DNA from: Azotimanducus sp965199815
GTDB taxonomy: Bacteria > Pseudomonadota > Gammaproteobacteria > Pseudomonadales > Azotimanducaceae
NCBI GenBank assembly: GCA_965199815.1
Contig: CBDATE010000034.1
Location: 414,625-478,624 of the forward strand
Direction: 5' to 3'
DNA: 64,000 nt
A program made the translations under genes and the position numbers. Every line of letters starts with the position of its first letter. Position 1 is the first letter of the stretch. Under the pieces are notes generated by a model. That model had not been told where the DNA came from, did no database searches, and worked only from the letters and a program-made list of their open reading frames with translations. Positions 1 to 8,815 of this stretch are shown here, in pieces.

Positions 1-3000
1 CGGCCTTCACCGGGCTGACGGCGGGCACTACCTACACGCTGTCGGTGGTGGCCACGGGCGACACGGCCAATTACGAGGCCAGTACAGCCGCGACGCTGAG
101 CCAGGCGACGGCGGCGAACGCGGCACCGAGCATCACGGACATTACCAACAAGACGGCCACCTTCGGGACGAACCTGTTGGTGGATGTAGATGCCACGGAC
201 ACGAACCCGGAAGACACGCTGCAATATCAGGCATCGTCCAGTGATGCGGCGGTGGCGACGGTGACTCCGACTTCCCTGACCGATCTTGGTACCAATAGCC
301 AGATAACAGTGACACCGGTGGCTGCGGGCACGGCCACTATCACGGTCACCGTGAGCGACGGCACGGCAAGTCCGACGGATACCTTCGTGGTGACGGTGTC
401 GCGTGCACAACTGGGCACACCGGTGGTGGCGGTTTCGGCGCAGGATGGGGAGTTGACGGTCACCTGGGTTGGAATACCGAACGCAGCGAGTTACGAGGTT
501 GAGTACAAGCAGAGCACATCGGATACCTGGCTGAACAATGACGACGACACGTCACCGGCGGAGATTGACAGCCTGACCAATGGCACTGAATACGATGTGC
601 GAGTGCGGGCGAAGGCGGCAGCAGCTTCGACGACCTATGCGGACAGCACGTGGTCGGGTGTTGTGAAGGGCACACCGACTGCGGTGGATGTGGCACCGAG
701 CTTTGGCAGCGAGACTGTTGCGGCGCAGACTTGGGCGGTGGGGACGAATGTGGACCTCACCCTGCCGGTGGCGACGGGCGGTAACGGCACCATCAGCTAC
801 GCGTTGACACCGGCGCTGCCGAGCGGCGTGACGCTGAATTCATCGACGCGCGTGATAAGCGGCGTACCGACGGCAGTAGCGAGTGCGGCCACCTACACCT
901 GGCGGGCTGCGGACGGTGATTCGAACACCGCCAACAGCGACACGGCGGCGCTCACCTTCCAAGTGACGGTAGGCAAGGGGACGCTGGCGACACCGACCGG
1001 CTTGACGCTGAAGGCGAACACGCAGCGCAAGACCAGCTTCACGGTGAGCTGGACGGCAGTACCGAATGCGACGGGTTACACGGCGACGGCCACCCCGAGC
1101 GGTGGGACTGCGGTAACCGGCACGGTGGATACAACGGGCACCAACCCCGAAGCGGCCTTCACCGGATTGACGGCGGGCACTACCTATGATGTGTCGGTGG
1201 TGGCCACGGGCGACACGGCCAACTACGAGGCCAGTACAGCCGCGACGCTGAGCCAGGCGACGGCGGCCAACGCGGCACCGAGCATCACGGACATCACCGA
1301 CAAGACTGCGACCTTCGGGACGAACCTGTTGGTGGATGTAGATGCCACGGACACGAACCCGGAAGACACGCTGCAATACAGGGCATCGTCTGGTGCCACG
1401 GCAGTGGCGACGGTGAGTCCGACTTCCCTGACCGATCTTGGTACCAATAGCCAGATAACAGTGACACCGGTGGCTGCGGGCACGGCGACTATCACGGTAA
1501 CGGTGAGCGATGGCACGGCGAGTCCGACAGACACCTTCGTGGTGACGGTGGGCAAGGCTACCCTGGCGACCCCGACCGGCTTGACGCTGAAGGCGAACAC
1601 GCAGCGCAAGACTGGCTTCACGGTGACCTGGACGGCGGTGGCGAATGCGACGGGTTACACGGCGACGGCCACCCCGAGCGGCGGGACTGCGGTGACCGGC
1701 ACGGTGGATACAACGGGCACCAACCCCGAAGCGGCCTTCACCGGATTGACGGCAGGCACTGCCTACGCGGTGTCGGTAGTGGCCACGGGCGACACGGCCA
1801 ATTACGAGGCCAGCACAGCCGCGACGCTGGATCAGGAGACGGCGGCGAACGCGGCACCGAGCATCACGGACATTACCAACAAGACGGCCACCTTCGGGAC
1901 GAACCTGTTGGTGGATGTAGATGCCACGGACACGAACCCGGAAGACACGCTGCAATACCAGGCATCGTCCAGTGATGCGGCGGTGGCGACGGTGACTCCG
2001 ACTTCCCTGACCGATCTTGGTGCCAATAGCCAGGTGACGGTGACACCGGTGGGTGCGGGCACGGCCACTATCACGGTAACGGTGAGCGACGGCACGGCAA
2101 GTCCGACAGACACCTTCGTGGTGACCGTGTCGCGTGCACAACTGGGCACACCGGTGGTGGCGGTTTCCGCGCAGGATGGGGAGTTGACGGTTACTTGGCC
2201 GGATGTGCCGAACGCAGCGAGTTACGAGGTTGAGTACAAGCAGAGCACCTCGGATACCTGGCTGAACAATGACGACGACACGTCTCCGGCGGAGATTGAC
2301 AGCCTGACCAATGGCACGGAATACGATGTGCGGGTGCGGGCGAAGGCGGCATCGAGCTCGACGACCTATGCGGACAGTGCATGGTCGGAGGTTGTGAAGG
2401 GAACACCGGTTGCGGTGGATGTGGCACCGAGCTTTGGCAGCGAGACTGTTGCGGCGCAGACCTGGACGGTAGGTACGAATGTGGACCTGACCCTGCCGGT
2501 GGCGACGGGCGGTAACGGCACTATCAGCTACGAGTTGACACCGGCGCTGCCGAGCGGCGTGACGCTGAATTCATCGACGCGCGTGGTCAGTGGCGCACCG
2601 ACGGCAGTAGCGAGTGCGGCAACCTACACGTGGCGGGCTTCGGATGGCGATTCGAACACCGCCAGCACGGACACGGCGGCGCTGACCTTTAGCGTGACGG
2701 TAGGCAAGGGGACGCTGGCGACACCGACCAACCTGGCGCTGAAGGCGAACACGCTCGCGCAAACCGGCTTCACGGTGAGCTGGACGGCAGTGGCGAATGC
2801 TACGAGCTACACGGCGACAGCCACGCCGAGTGGCGGGACTGCGGTGAGTGGCACGGTGACGGCGGTCACTGCCGGTCTGGAAGCATCCTTCACGGGATTG
2901 ACGGCGAATACCACCTACACCGTCTCAATCACGGCCATCGGCAACGCCAATTACAACGACAGCCAAGCCGGGACGGTCAGCGTGACCACGCTGGAAGATG

Positions 3001-6000
3001 ACACCCCAGTCGTCACCCCGACCAAGGTGAACAGCCTGCAAGTGACTGCGGGCAACGGGTCTCTCGAGGTGAGCTGGACGGCGGCGAGTGTGGCTCCGAA
3101 TGGCTACAGTGTGCGCTGGCGTGAGAGAGGGCCGAGCAGTACGCTCACATCCGTCAACAAGGTGACGGCCACTTCCTTCACCATTAGCAATCTGACCAAC
3201 GGTCAGGAGTACGTGGTGCGTGTGGATACGCGCAATGCGGCGGACACCGGCATACAGGCAGGTACGCTGGTGGCAACAACCGGTACACCGGCGGGGACGG
3301 ACAGCGCGCCCGCCTTTGCGTCCGGCACCACCATCCCCGATCAGTCATGGACGGTGGGTGTGGGTGTTGCTCTCACCTTGCCGGAGGCGACGGGTGGCAA
3401 CGGGACCATCAGTTACGAATTGACACCGGCGCTGCCGAACGGGGTGAGCCTGAACGCATCGACGCGCGTGGTCAGCGGCACACCGACGGCGGTAGCGAGT
3501 ACGGCGACCTACACCTGGCGGGCTGCGGACAGCGACGGCAACACGGCGAACAGCGACACGGCGGCGCTCACCTTCGGGTTGACGGTGAGTGCGGTCGCGC
3601 CGACTGCGGTCAGCAACCTGCAAGTGAGCGCGGGTAACGGTTCTCTTGAAGCGAGCTGGACGGCGGCAAGCGTGGCTCCGAACGGCTACAGCGTACGCTG
3701 GCGTGAGAGAGGGCCGGGCAACGCTCTGTCACCCATCAACGAGGTGGACGGCACTTCCTTCACTATTCCCGGCCTGAGCAACGGGCAGGAGTATGTGGTG
3801 CGTGTGGATACGCGCGATGCGGCAGATACCGGCGTACAGGCAGGTACGGTGGTGACAGCAACCGGTACGCCGACGGAGACGCAGACAGATAGCGCGCCCG
3901 CTTTCGCCTCCGGTGCCACCATCCCCACCCAGATATGGACAGTGGATACGCCCGTGAGTCTCACCTTGCCGGAGGCGACGGGTGGCAACGGAACGCTGAG
4001 CTACACGCTCACCCCCGACTTGCCAGCGGGTGTGACGCTCGATGCCTCGACGCGTGTGGTCAGCGGGACACCGACGGCGGCAGCGAGCACGGCGACCTAC
4101 ACCTGGCGGGCTGCGGACAGCGACGGCAACACGGCGAACAGCGACACGGCGGCGCTCACCTTCGCGTTGACGGTGAGTGCGGTCGCGCCGACCAAGGTCA
4201 GCGATCTGCAAGTGAATTCTGGCGATGGGTCGCTTGAAGTGAGCTGGACGGCAGCGAGCGTGGCTCCCAACGGGTACAGCGTACGCTGGCGCGAGGAAGG
4301 GGCGGGCAGTGCATTTACGCCCATCAACACGGTGACAGGCACATCGTTCACGATTACCGATCTGACCAACGGCCAGGAGTATGAGGTGCGTGTGGATACG
4401 CGCAACGCGGCGAACGACGGGGTGCAGGACGGCACGATGGTCATCGCAAGCGGCACACCGTCGGCGGCAGCGGACAGCGCCCCGACCTTCGCGCCCGGCG
4501 CCGCCATCCCGACCCAGATCTGGAGGGTGGACACGCCCGTGAACCTCACCCTGCCGGAAGCGACGGGTGGCAACGGGACGCTGAGCTACACGCTCTCCCC
4601 CGACTTGCCAGCGGGTGTGACGCTGGATGCCACGACGCGCGTGGTGAGCGGTACGCCGACGGCGGTGGCGAGCACAGGCACCTACACCTGGCGGGCTTCG
4701 GACGGTGATGCGAACACGGCGAACAGTGACACGGCGGCGCTGACCTTCCAGTTGAGGGTTGATGAGAAGAGGGATATACGGCCAACGGTGAGCACCCTGC
4801 CGCGCATCAGCATTCAGGATGCGGAGGCGATGGAGGGTAGCAATCTGCTGTTCCGGGTGACGCTCTCCACGGCAGTGCGGTATCGGGTGAAGGTGTACTG
4901 GGCGACACGGCCGGGTACGGCGACTGCGGGTCGGGATTATCGATCAGCAACCGGGGCATTGATATTCAGGCCGGGTGTGACGGAGCGCACGATTCGTGTA
5001 CGGACGATAGATGATGATCACAACGACCCGGATGAGACCATGCAGGTGCGTCTGTCGAGTCCGCGTGGTGCGTTGATAGATGGCAGCGGCTTGGCTGAGG
5101 GACGGATTCGCAACTGGGATGCGATGCCGACGGCGTGGCTGGCGCGCTTCGGGCGAGCCATGACGGAGCAGGCGCTTGAAGGTATTGATCAGCGGATCAA
5201 GGCACCACGGGAAGCCGGTACCAGTGGCGCGCTGGTCGGGCAGAGCTTCGGCAATGCTGCTGGCGGCTGGCCGCCGGGTGATGGAGTGTCCGCAGGGATG
5301 TCTGCCGGCGGGATGCGCGGCAGCCGCTTCAACAGCACACCGCTCGACGGGTCGCCTGTGTTCGGCGATGCGCTGGTTGTCGGCCCGATGGCGGGTGGCT
5401 TGATGTCGGGTGCGGGCGGCGGGTTCAATCCCGGCATGTCCGGCGGGTCGTTTGGCGGCGGCGCATACGGTGGTGGCTCGTATGGCGGTGGTTCATATGG
5501 CGGCGGCGCAGGCTTCGGCGGCTCGCCCCTCGGCGGCGGGCTGCTTGGTGGCAGCCTGCTGACCACAAGCAACTTCACGCGTACAGGTGCGATGGATGAA
5601 TCTGGCGGCAGTCTCGCCTTCTGGGGTCGCGGTGCACAGGCAGACTTCCGCGGACTCGACGGCGCGATGAGCCTTGATGGTCGGACAGAGACCGCTACCC
5701 TGGGTGCGGATTACGCCAGAGACCGCTGGTTGGCTGGTGTCGCCCTGGCCTACAGTCGTGGCGCGGGCGAGTATCGAGGCGTGGGTACGGGCGAGGTTGA
5801 GGTATCTCTGAGCGCAGCGATTCCCTATGCCTCCTACAGGTTCTCCGACCGGCTTGATGTCTGGGGCGCGCTTGGCCGTGGTACGGGTGCGCTGGAGCTG
5901 ACACCGGAAGGCCAGGGTAGCATCGAGGCTGGTCTCGACTGGAGCATGGCGGCGGCTGGATTGCGTGGCGGACTCTTCGCGGCAGCGGGACATGGCCTGG

Positions 6001-6824
6001 CCCTGACGCTGGTCTCGGATGTCCTCTGGACGCGCACCGGTTCGGGACGGGTGGAAGCCGGCGAGGGGCATTCGAGCCTGTCGTCTTCCGAAGCTGATGT
6101 CTCGCGGCTGAGGCTTGGACTTGAAGGAAGCTGGTCGCTCACGCTCGGGCCTGCGGGTATGCTCACGCCGAAGATAGAGACCGGTGTGCGTCATGATGCT
6201 GGCGATGCTGAACAAGGCTTCGGTATCGAGCTTGGCGGCGGCTTCGCCTGGATGCTGCCCGAACTTGGGCTGACGCTCGATGTGTCCGGTCGCACCCTGC
6301 TCACTCACGAGGACGACGGGCAGGAGGCACATGGATTCTCGGCGGCGCTCGGCTTTGACCCGAGTCCGGCGAGTACGCGCGGCTTCACGCTGAACCTGCG
6401 TCAGGATGTTGGTGGCCCGTCAAGCGGCGGTGTGCAGGCACTGTTCGTCTCGGAGCTTCCGGGTATCGGTATGGGCGGTGGTGCGGGTAGTCGCTGGACG
6501 CTGGAGTCGGCCTACGGACTGGCGGCCTACGGCGACAAGTTCACGCTGAGTCCCACCTTCGGCCTCAGCGCCTCTGATACGTCGATTGATTTTCACCTCG
6601 GCTGGCGACTGACACCGGAGCTCAGTGAAGATGTGCTGAACCTCTCACTGGCTATCAAGGCCACGCGCCGTGAGCATCTCGGCAGGAGCGGTCTGGGCAA
6701 CATCGGCAACATTGGCGATATTGGCGACATCGGACTGGACATCAATGCCGCACAGGGAATCGGCGGTACGCCAGCGCAGGACCCGGAACACGGATTGGAA
6801 ATCGAGGTCAGCGCGCGCTGGTAA
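1..6824 (+). CDS. Giant modular surface protein with C-terminal autotransporter-like barrel (5' end outside window)
   Basis: The reading frame is open from base 3, so the true start lies upstream of the window. At least 2,270 residues are seen. Order (residues counted from the GTG at 45): alternating fibronectin-III-like modules and two kinds of Ig/cadherin-like modules (one type with GGNGTISY, one with DATDTNPEDTLQY) to about 1580; a Calx-beta-like module at about 1586-1690 (EAMEGSNLLFRVTLS, DDDHNDPDET); a Gly-rich linker at about 1785-1835 (GGGSYGGGSYGGG); then about 400 residues of alternating amphipathic strands resembling an autotransporter beta-domain, ending in a C-terminal Trp, as is usual for outer-membrane barrels. 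I infer a large outer-membrane or surface adhesin whose repeats are displayed outside. The modules are nearly identical at DNA level, so copy number may vary. The ligand is unknown. The domain calls are from pattern and could be checked by profile search. Confidence 0.75.
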   Translation, partial: AFTGLTAGTTYTLSVVATGDTANYEASTAATLSQATAANAAPSITDITNKTATFGTNLLVDVDATDTNPEDTLQYQASSSDAAVATVTPTSLTDLGTNSQITVTPVAAGTATITVTVSDGTASPTDTFVVTVSRAQLGTPVVAVSAQDGELTVTWVGIPNAASYEVEYKQSTSDTWLNNDDDTSPAEIDSLTNGTEYDVRVRAKAAAASTTYADSTWSGVVKGTPTAVDVAPSFGSETVAAQTWAVGTNVDLTLPVATGGNGTISYALTPALPSGVTLNSSTRVISGVPTAVASAATYTWRAADGDSNTANSDTAALTFQVTVGKGTLATPTGLTLKANTQRKTSFTVSWTAVPNATGYTATATPSGGTAVTGTVDTTGTNPEAAFTGLTAGTTYDVSVVATGDTANYEASTAATLSQATAANAAPSITDITDKTATFGTNLLVDVDATDTNPEDTLQYRASSGATAVATVSPTSLTDLGTNSQITVTPVAAGTATITVTVSDGTASPTDTFVVTVGKATLATPTGLTLKANTQRKTGFTVTWTAVANATGYTATATPSGGTAVTGTVDTTGTNPEAAFTGLTAGTAYAVSVVATGDTANYEASTAATLDQETAANAAPSITDITNKTATFGTNLLVDVDATDTNPEDTLQYQASSSDAAVATVTPTSLTDLGANSQVTVTPVGAGTATITVTVSDGTASPTDTFVVTVSRAQLGTPVVAVSAQDGELTVTWPDVPNAASYEVEYKQSTSDTWLNNDDDTSPAEIDSLTNGTEYDVRVRAKAASSSTTYADSAWSEVVKGTPVAVDVAPSFGSETVAAQTWTVGTNVDLTLPVATGGNGTISYELTPALPSGVTLNSSTRVVSGAPTAVASAATYTWRASDGDSNTASTDTAALTFSVTVGKGTLATPTNLALKANTLAQTGFTVSWTAVANATSYTATATPSGGTAVSGTVTAVTAGLEASFTGLTANTTYTVSITAIGNANYNDSQAGTVSVTTLEDDTPVVTPTKVNSLQVTAGNGSLEVSWTAASVAPNGYSVRWRERGPSSTLTSVNKVTATSFTISNLTNGQEYVVRVDTRNAADTGIQAGTLVATTGTPAGTDSAPAFASGTTIPDQSWTVGVGVALTLPEATGGNGTISYELTPALPNGVSLNASTRVVSGTPTAVASTATYTWRAADSDGNTANSDTAALTFGLTVSAVAPTAVSNLQVSAGNGSLEASWTAASVAPNGYSVRWRERGPGNALSPINEVDGTSFTIPGLSNGQEYVVRVDTRDAADTGVQAGTVVTATGTPTETQTDSAPAFASGATIPTQIWTVDTPVSLTLPEATGGNGTLSYTLTPDLPAGVTLDASTRVVSGTPTAAASTATYTWRAADSDGNTANSDTAALTFALTVSAVAPTKVSDLQVNSGDGSLEVSWTAASVAPNGYSVRWREEGAGSAFTPINTVTGTSFTITDLTNGQEYEVRVDTRNAANDGVQDGTMVIASGTPSAAADSAPTFAPGAAIPTQIWRVDTPVNLTLPEATGGNGTLSYTLSPDLPAGVTLDATTRVVSGTPTAVASTGTYTWRASDGDANTANSDTAALTFQLRVDEKRDIRPTVSTLPRISIQDAEAMEGSNLLFRVTLSTAVRYRVKVYWATRPGTATAGRDYRSATGALIFRPGVTERTIRVRTIDDDHNDPDETMQVRLSSPRGALIDGSGLAEGRIRNWDAMPTAWLARFGRAMTEQALEGIDQRIKAPREAGTSGALVGQSFGNAAGGWPPGDGVSAGMSAGGMRGSRFNSTPLDGSPVFGDALVVGPMAGGLMSGAGGGFNPGMSGGSFGGGAYGGGSYGGGSYGGGAGFGGSPLGGGLLGGSLLTTSNFTRTGAMDESGGSLAFWGRGAQADFRGLDGAMSLDGRTETATLGADYARDRWLAGVALAYSRGAGEYRGVGTGEVEVSLSAAIPYASYRFSDRLDVWGALGRGTGALELTPEGQGSIEAGLDWSMAAAGLRGGLFAAAGHGLALTLVSDVLWTRTGSGRVEAGEGHSSLSSSEADVSRLRLGLEGSWSLTLGPAGMLTPKIETGVRHDAGDAEQGFGIELGGGFAWMLPELGLTLDVSGRTLLTHEDDGQEAHGFSAALGFDPSPASTRGFTLNLRQDVGGPSSGGVQALFVSELPGIGMGGGAGSRWTLESAYGLAAYGDKFTLSPTFGLSASDTSIDFHLGWRLTPELSEDVLNLSLAIKATRREHLGRSGLGNIGNIGDIGDIGLDINAAQGIGGTPAQDPEHGLEIEVSARW

Positions 6825-7044
6825 GCTGTGCTCGTTCACCGGATATGAGACTGCGGGGCGAGCGTGGCTTCCTGCTCTTTGCGGCGAGCGCGCGGACTCC
6901 GCCATCCCGGTAAGCGTTTCTTCCAGCCGATAGCATCAAGTGCGGTGGCCTCCGAACGCATCCGGGGGCGTGGCTTCGTCAACCTGAATGGCAAGGAGTT
7001 CCTGTTGCCGGGAACGCTGCGGGGGGCGGCTTACAACTGCCAGT

Positions 7045-7064
7045 TTTCAGGGCACTCCCTGAAA
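7045..7064 (+). terminator. Hairpin, possible terminator of the giant gene
   Basis: TTTCAGGG, a 4-base loop, then CCCTGAAA form a perfect 8-bp stem about 220 bp after the stop of the giant gene. There is no run of T after it, so a role as a Rho-independent terminator is weakly supported. Confidence 0.25.
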
Positions 7065-7211
7065 GAAATCAATCAATCCTTACTCAGGCTCCGGTAGCCT
7101 CTCATCTGTTTGGACTGGTACACCTGCTTGAATAGCGAGGCACTTGTCACTTGTGACTATCCGGCGGGGATTGATCCCTTGTGTTTTCTCCGTCCTGAAC
7201 ATTGGACGGTC

Positions 7212-7236
7212 GAATCAGGCGAATCAGGCGAATCAG
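7212..7236. repeat. Short tandem repeat, GAATCAGGC x 2.8
   Basis: Two full copies of GAATCAGGC are followed by GAATCAG with no spacing. It lies in non-coding DNA. It is a small microsatellite-like tract with no evident function. Confidence 0.7.
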
Positions 7237-7630
7237 TAGCCAGCACACGAAAAGCAGCCCAAGATACAGCCGCAACAGAGCGAGCTTGCACACTGCCCAC
7301 AGCAGACCTGCAAGGCGGAGATAGGTACCGAGGAGAATGCCCGAACCTGCTCTTGATGGTGTGCTCGGTTTTGGCTCCCTGCGGTCGGGAAGGATGTGCG
7401 GTCGCATGAGTTGAACGGCCCCCTTGCGTTGTGTGCGTTTGCCAATTCTCGCCTGTGCAGGTGCGTTTGCATAGTTGATATTGACCTGATCCTGTGTGCG
7501 AATTGTCTGATTCTCGCGTGAGAAAGCGCCCTGTGAGCGCCAGCGTCATTCTCGGACAAGACACACCAAGGGACAAGATACACCATACAGGCATAATAGT
7601 GATCATGAATCGTATTCGGAGGAGAATCTC

Positions 7631-8785
7631 TTGAAGCTCCAGCAGTGTCGCAATATCGAGGACTTGCGCCGACGAGCGCAAGCCAGGCTGCCCGCGCCCA
7701 TGTTTCATTACATCGATGGTGGTGCGGATGACGAAATCAGTCTGCGTCGCAACACCGATGCCTTTGAAGACTACGAGTTGCTGCCGAATTATCTTCGCAA
7801 CATTGACGATATCGATGTATCAACCCGTGTGCTCGGTGCCGATCTCGAGCTGCCGTTCTTTCTCTCGCCTACCGGAATGTCGCGGTTGTTCCACCATGAG
7901 CGGGAACTCGCCGTGGCGCGCGCGGCTGAGAAGTTCGGCACCCTCTATTCGCTTTCCACGCTCGGCACCACCAGCATCGAGCAGATTGCCGATGCCGTGA
8001 GTTGCCCAGCCATGTTTCAGGTGTACATCCTGCGTGACCGTGGCCTGACGCGCGAATTTGTCACGCGCTGCAAGGAAGCGGGGTTCACCGCACTGTGTCT
8101 GACGGTGGATACGCCGGTTGCGGGCAATCGTGAACGCGACTTCATACACGGCATGAGCATGCCACCGAAGTTTGGCTTCAAGAGCCTGTGGAGCTTCGCA
8201 ACGCACCCTGGCTGGACATTCAATCTCATACGCCACAGCGACTTTCAACTCGCCAATGTCGCGCATCGGGTAGATGCACTTGGCAAGGGTGCCATGAGCC
8301 TCATCGAGTATGTGGACAGCCAGTTCGACCCCACAATCAACTGGAAGGATGCCGAATGGATTATCGGCGAATGGGGCGGCCCGTTTGCGATCAAGGGCCT
8401 GCAAACGCCCGAAGATGCGCGTCGCGCACTCGATGTGGGTGCCAGTGCCATCATGATTTCCAATCATGGCGGACGTCAGCTTGACAGCACACCGGCTCCC
8501 GTTGACTGCATCGCGCCCATGCGTGATGTCGTGGGAGATGCAATCGAACTGATTGTGGATGGTGGCGTACGCCGCGGTACGCACATCCTCAAGGCGCTTG
8601 CCCAGGGGGCCAACGCCTGTTCCGTTGGCCGCGCGTATCTCTACGGGCTCGGTGCCGGTGGCCAGGCGGGTGTCGAGCGGGCACTTGAGCTACTCAGTCA
8701 GGAACTGACCCGCAATATGGCCCTGCTTGGATGTCGCACCCTGGCCGAGGTCAATGCACACAAGGTGCGCTTGCGCACTGGCTGA
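7631..8785 (+). CDS. lldD: FMN-dependent alpha-hydroxy-acid oxidase, L-lactate dehydrogenase type
   Basis: 384 residues, starting at TTG with a strong upstream ribosome site (GGAGGAGAA about 6 bases before the start). Members of this family oxidise L-2-hydroxy acids, usually L-lactate to pyruvate, with FMN, and pass electrons to the quinone pool or to oxygen. Seen here: the (beta/alpha)8 barrel pattern, SPTGMSRLFH near residue 80, LCLTVDTPVAGNRERD near 155-170, the FMN-binding lysine in AIKG (about K255), the active-site ISNHGGRQLD (His about 279, Arg about 282) and the phosphate-binding DGGVRRG. Length is normal for the family. The choice of lactate over mandelate or glycolate cannot be made from sequence by eye, so the symbol is the most likely one rather than certain. 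It stands alone and converges on the S46 peptidase gene. Confidence 0.85.
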   Translation: MKLQQCRNIEDLRRRAQARLPAPMFHYIDGGADDEISLRRNTDAFEDYELLPNYLRNIDDIDVSTRVLGADLELPFFLSPTGMSRLFHHERELAVARAAEKFGTLYSLSTLGTTSIEQIADAVSCPAMFQVYILRDRGLTREFVTRCKEAGFTALCLTVDTPVAGNRERDFIHGMSMPPKFGFKSLWSFATHPGWTFNLIRHSDFQLANVAHRVDALGKGAMSLIEYVDSQFDPTINWKDAEWIIGEWGGPFAIKGLQTPEDARRALDVGASAIMISNHGGRQLDSTPAPVDCIAPMRDVVGDAIELIVDGGVRRGTHILKALAQGANACSVGRAYLYGLGAGGQAGVERALELLSQELTRNMALLGCRTLAEVNAHKVRLRTG

Positions 8786-8815
8786 GCGAGCGCCCGTCGC
8801 GCCTGGCGCGCTCAG
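8782..8815. terminator. Shared hairpin between two convergent genes
   Basis: CTGAGCG-ag-CGCC pairs with GGCGCGCTCAG, an 11-bp stem with a 2-base bulge. The stop codons of the oxidase (8783-8785) and of the opposing peptidase (8812-8814) both lie inside the stem. It is placed where a bidirectional terminator is expected, but there is no T-run on either side. Confidence 0.4.

Larger units (their letters stand above)
6825..7630. other. Intergenic region, about 800 bp, no convincing gene
   Basis: Short open frames occur on both strands but none has a good ribosome site or recognisable protein features. The stretch holds a perfect 8-bp stem hairpin at 7045-7064, a 9-bp tandem repeat at 7212-7236 and, near its right end, the ribosome site of the next gene. 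Nothing else could be supported. Confidence 0.5.

Noticed and set aside
840..2141. 433-codon minus-strand frame opposite the giant repeat gene
   Set aside because: It is antisense to the highly biased FN3/Ig repeat gene, is Arg/His-rich and shows no protein features.
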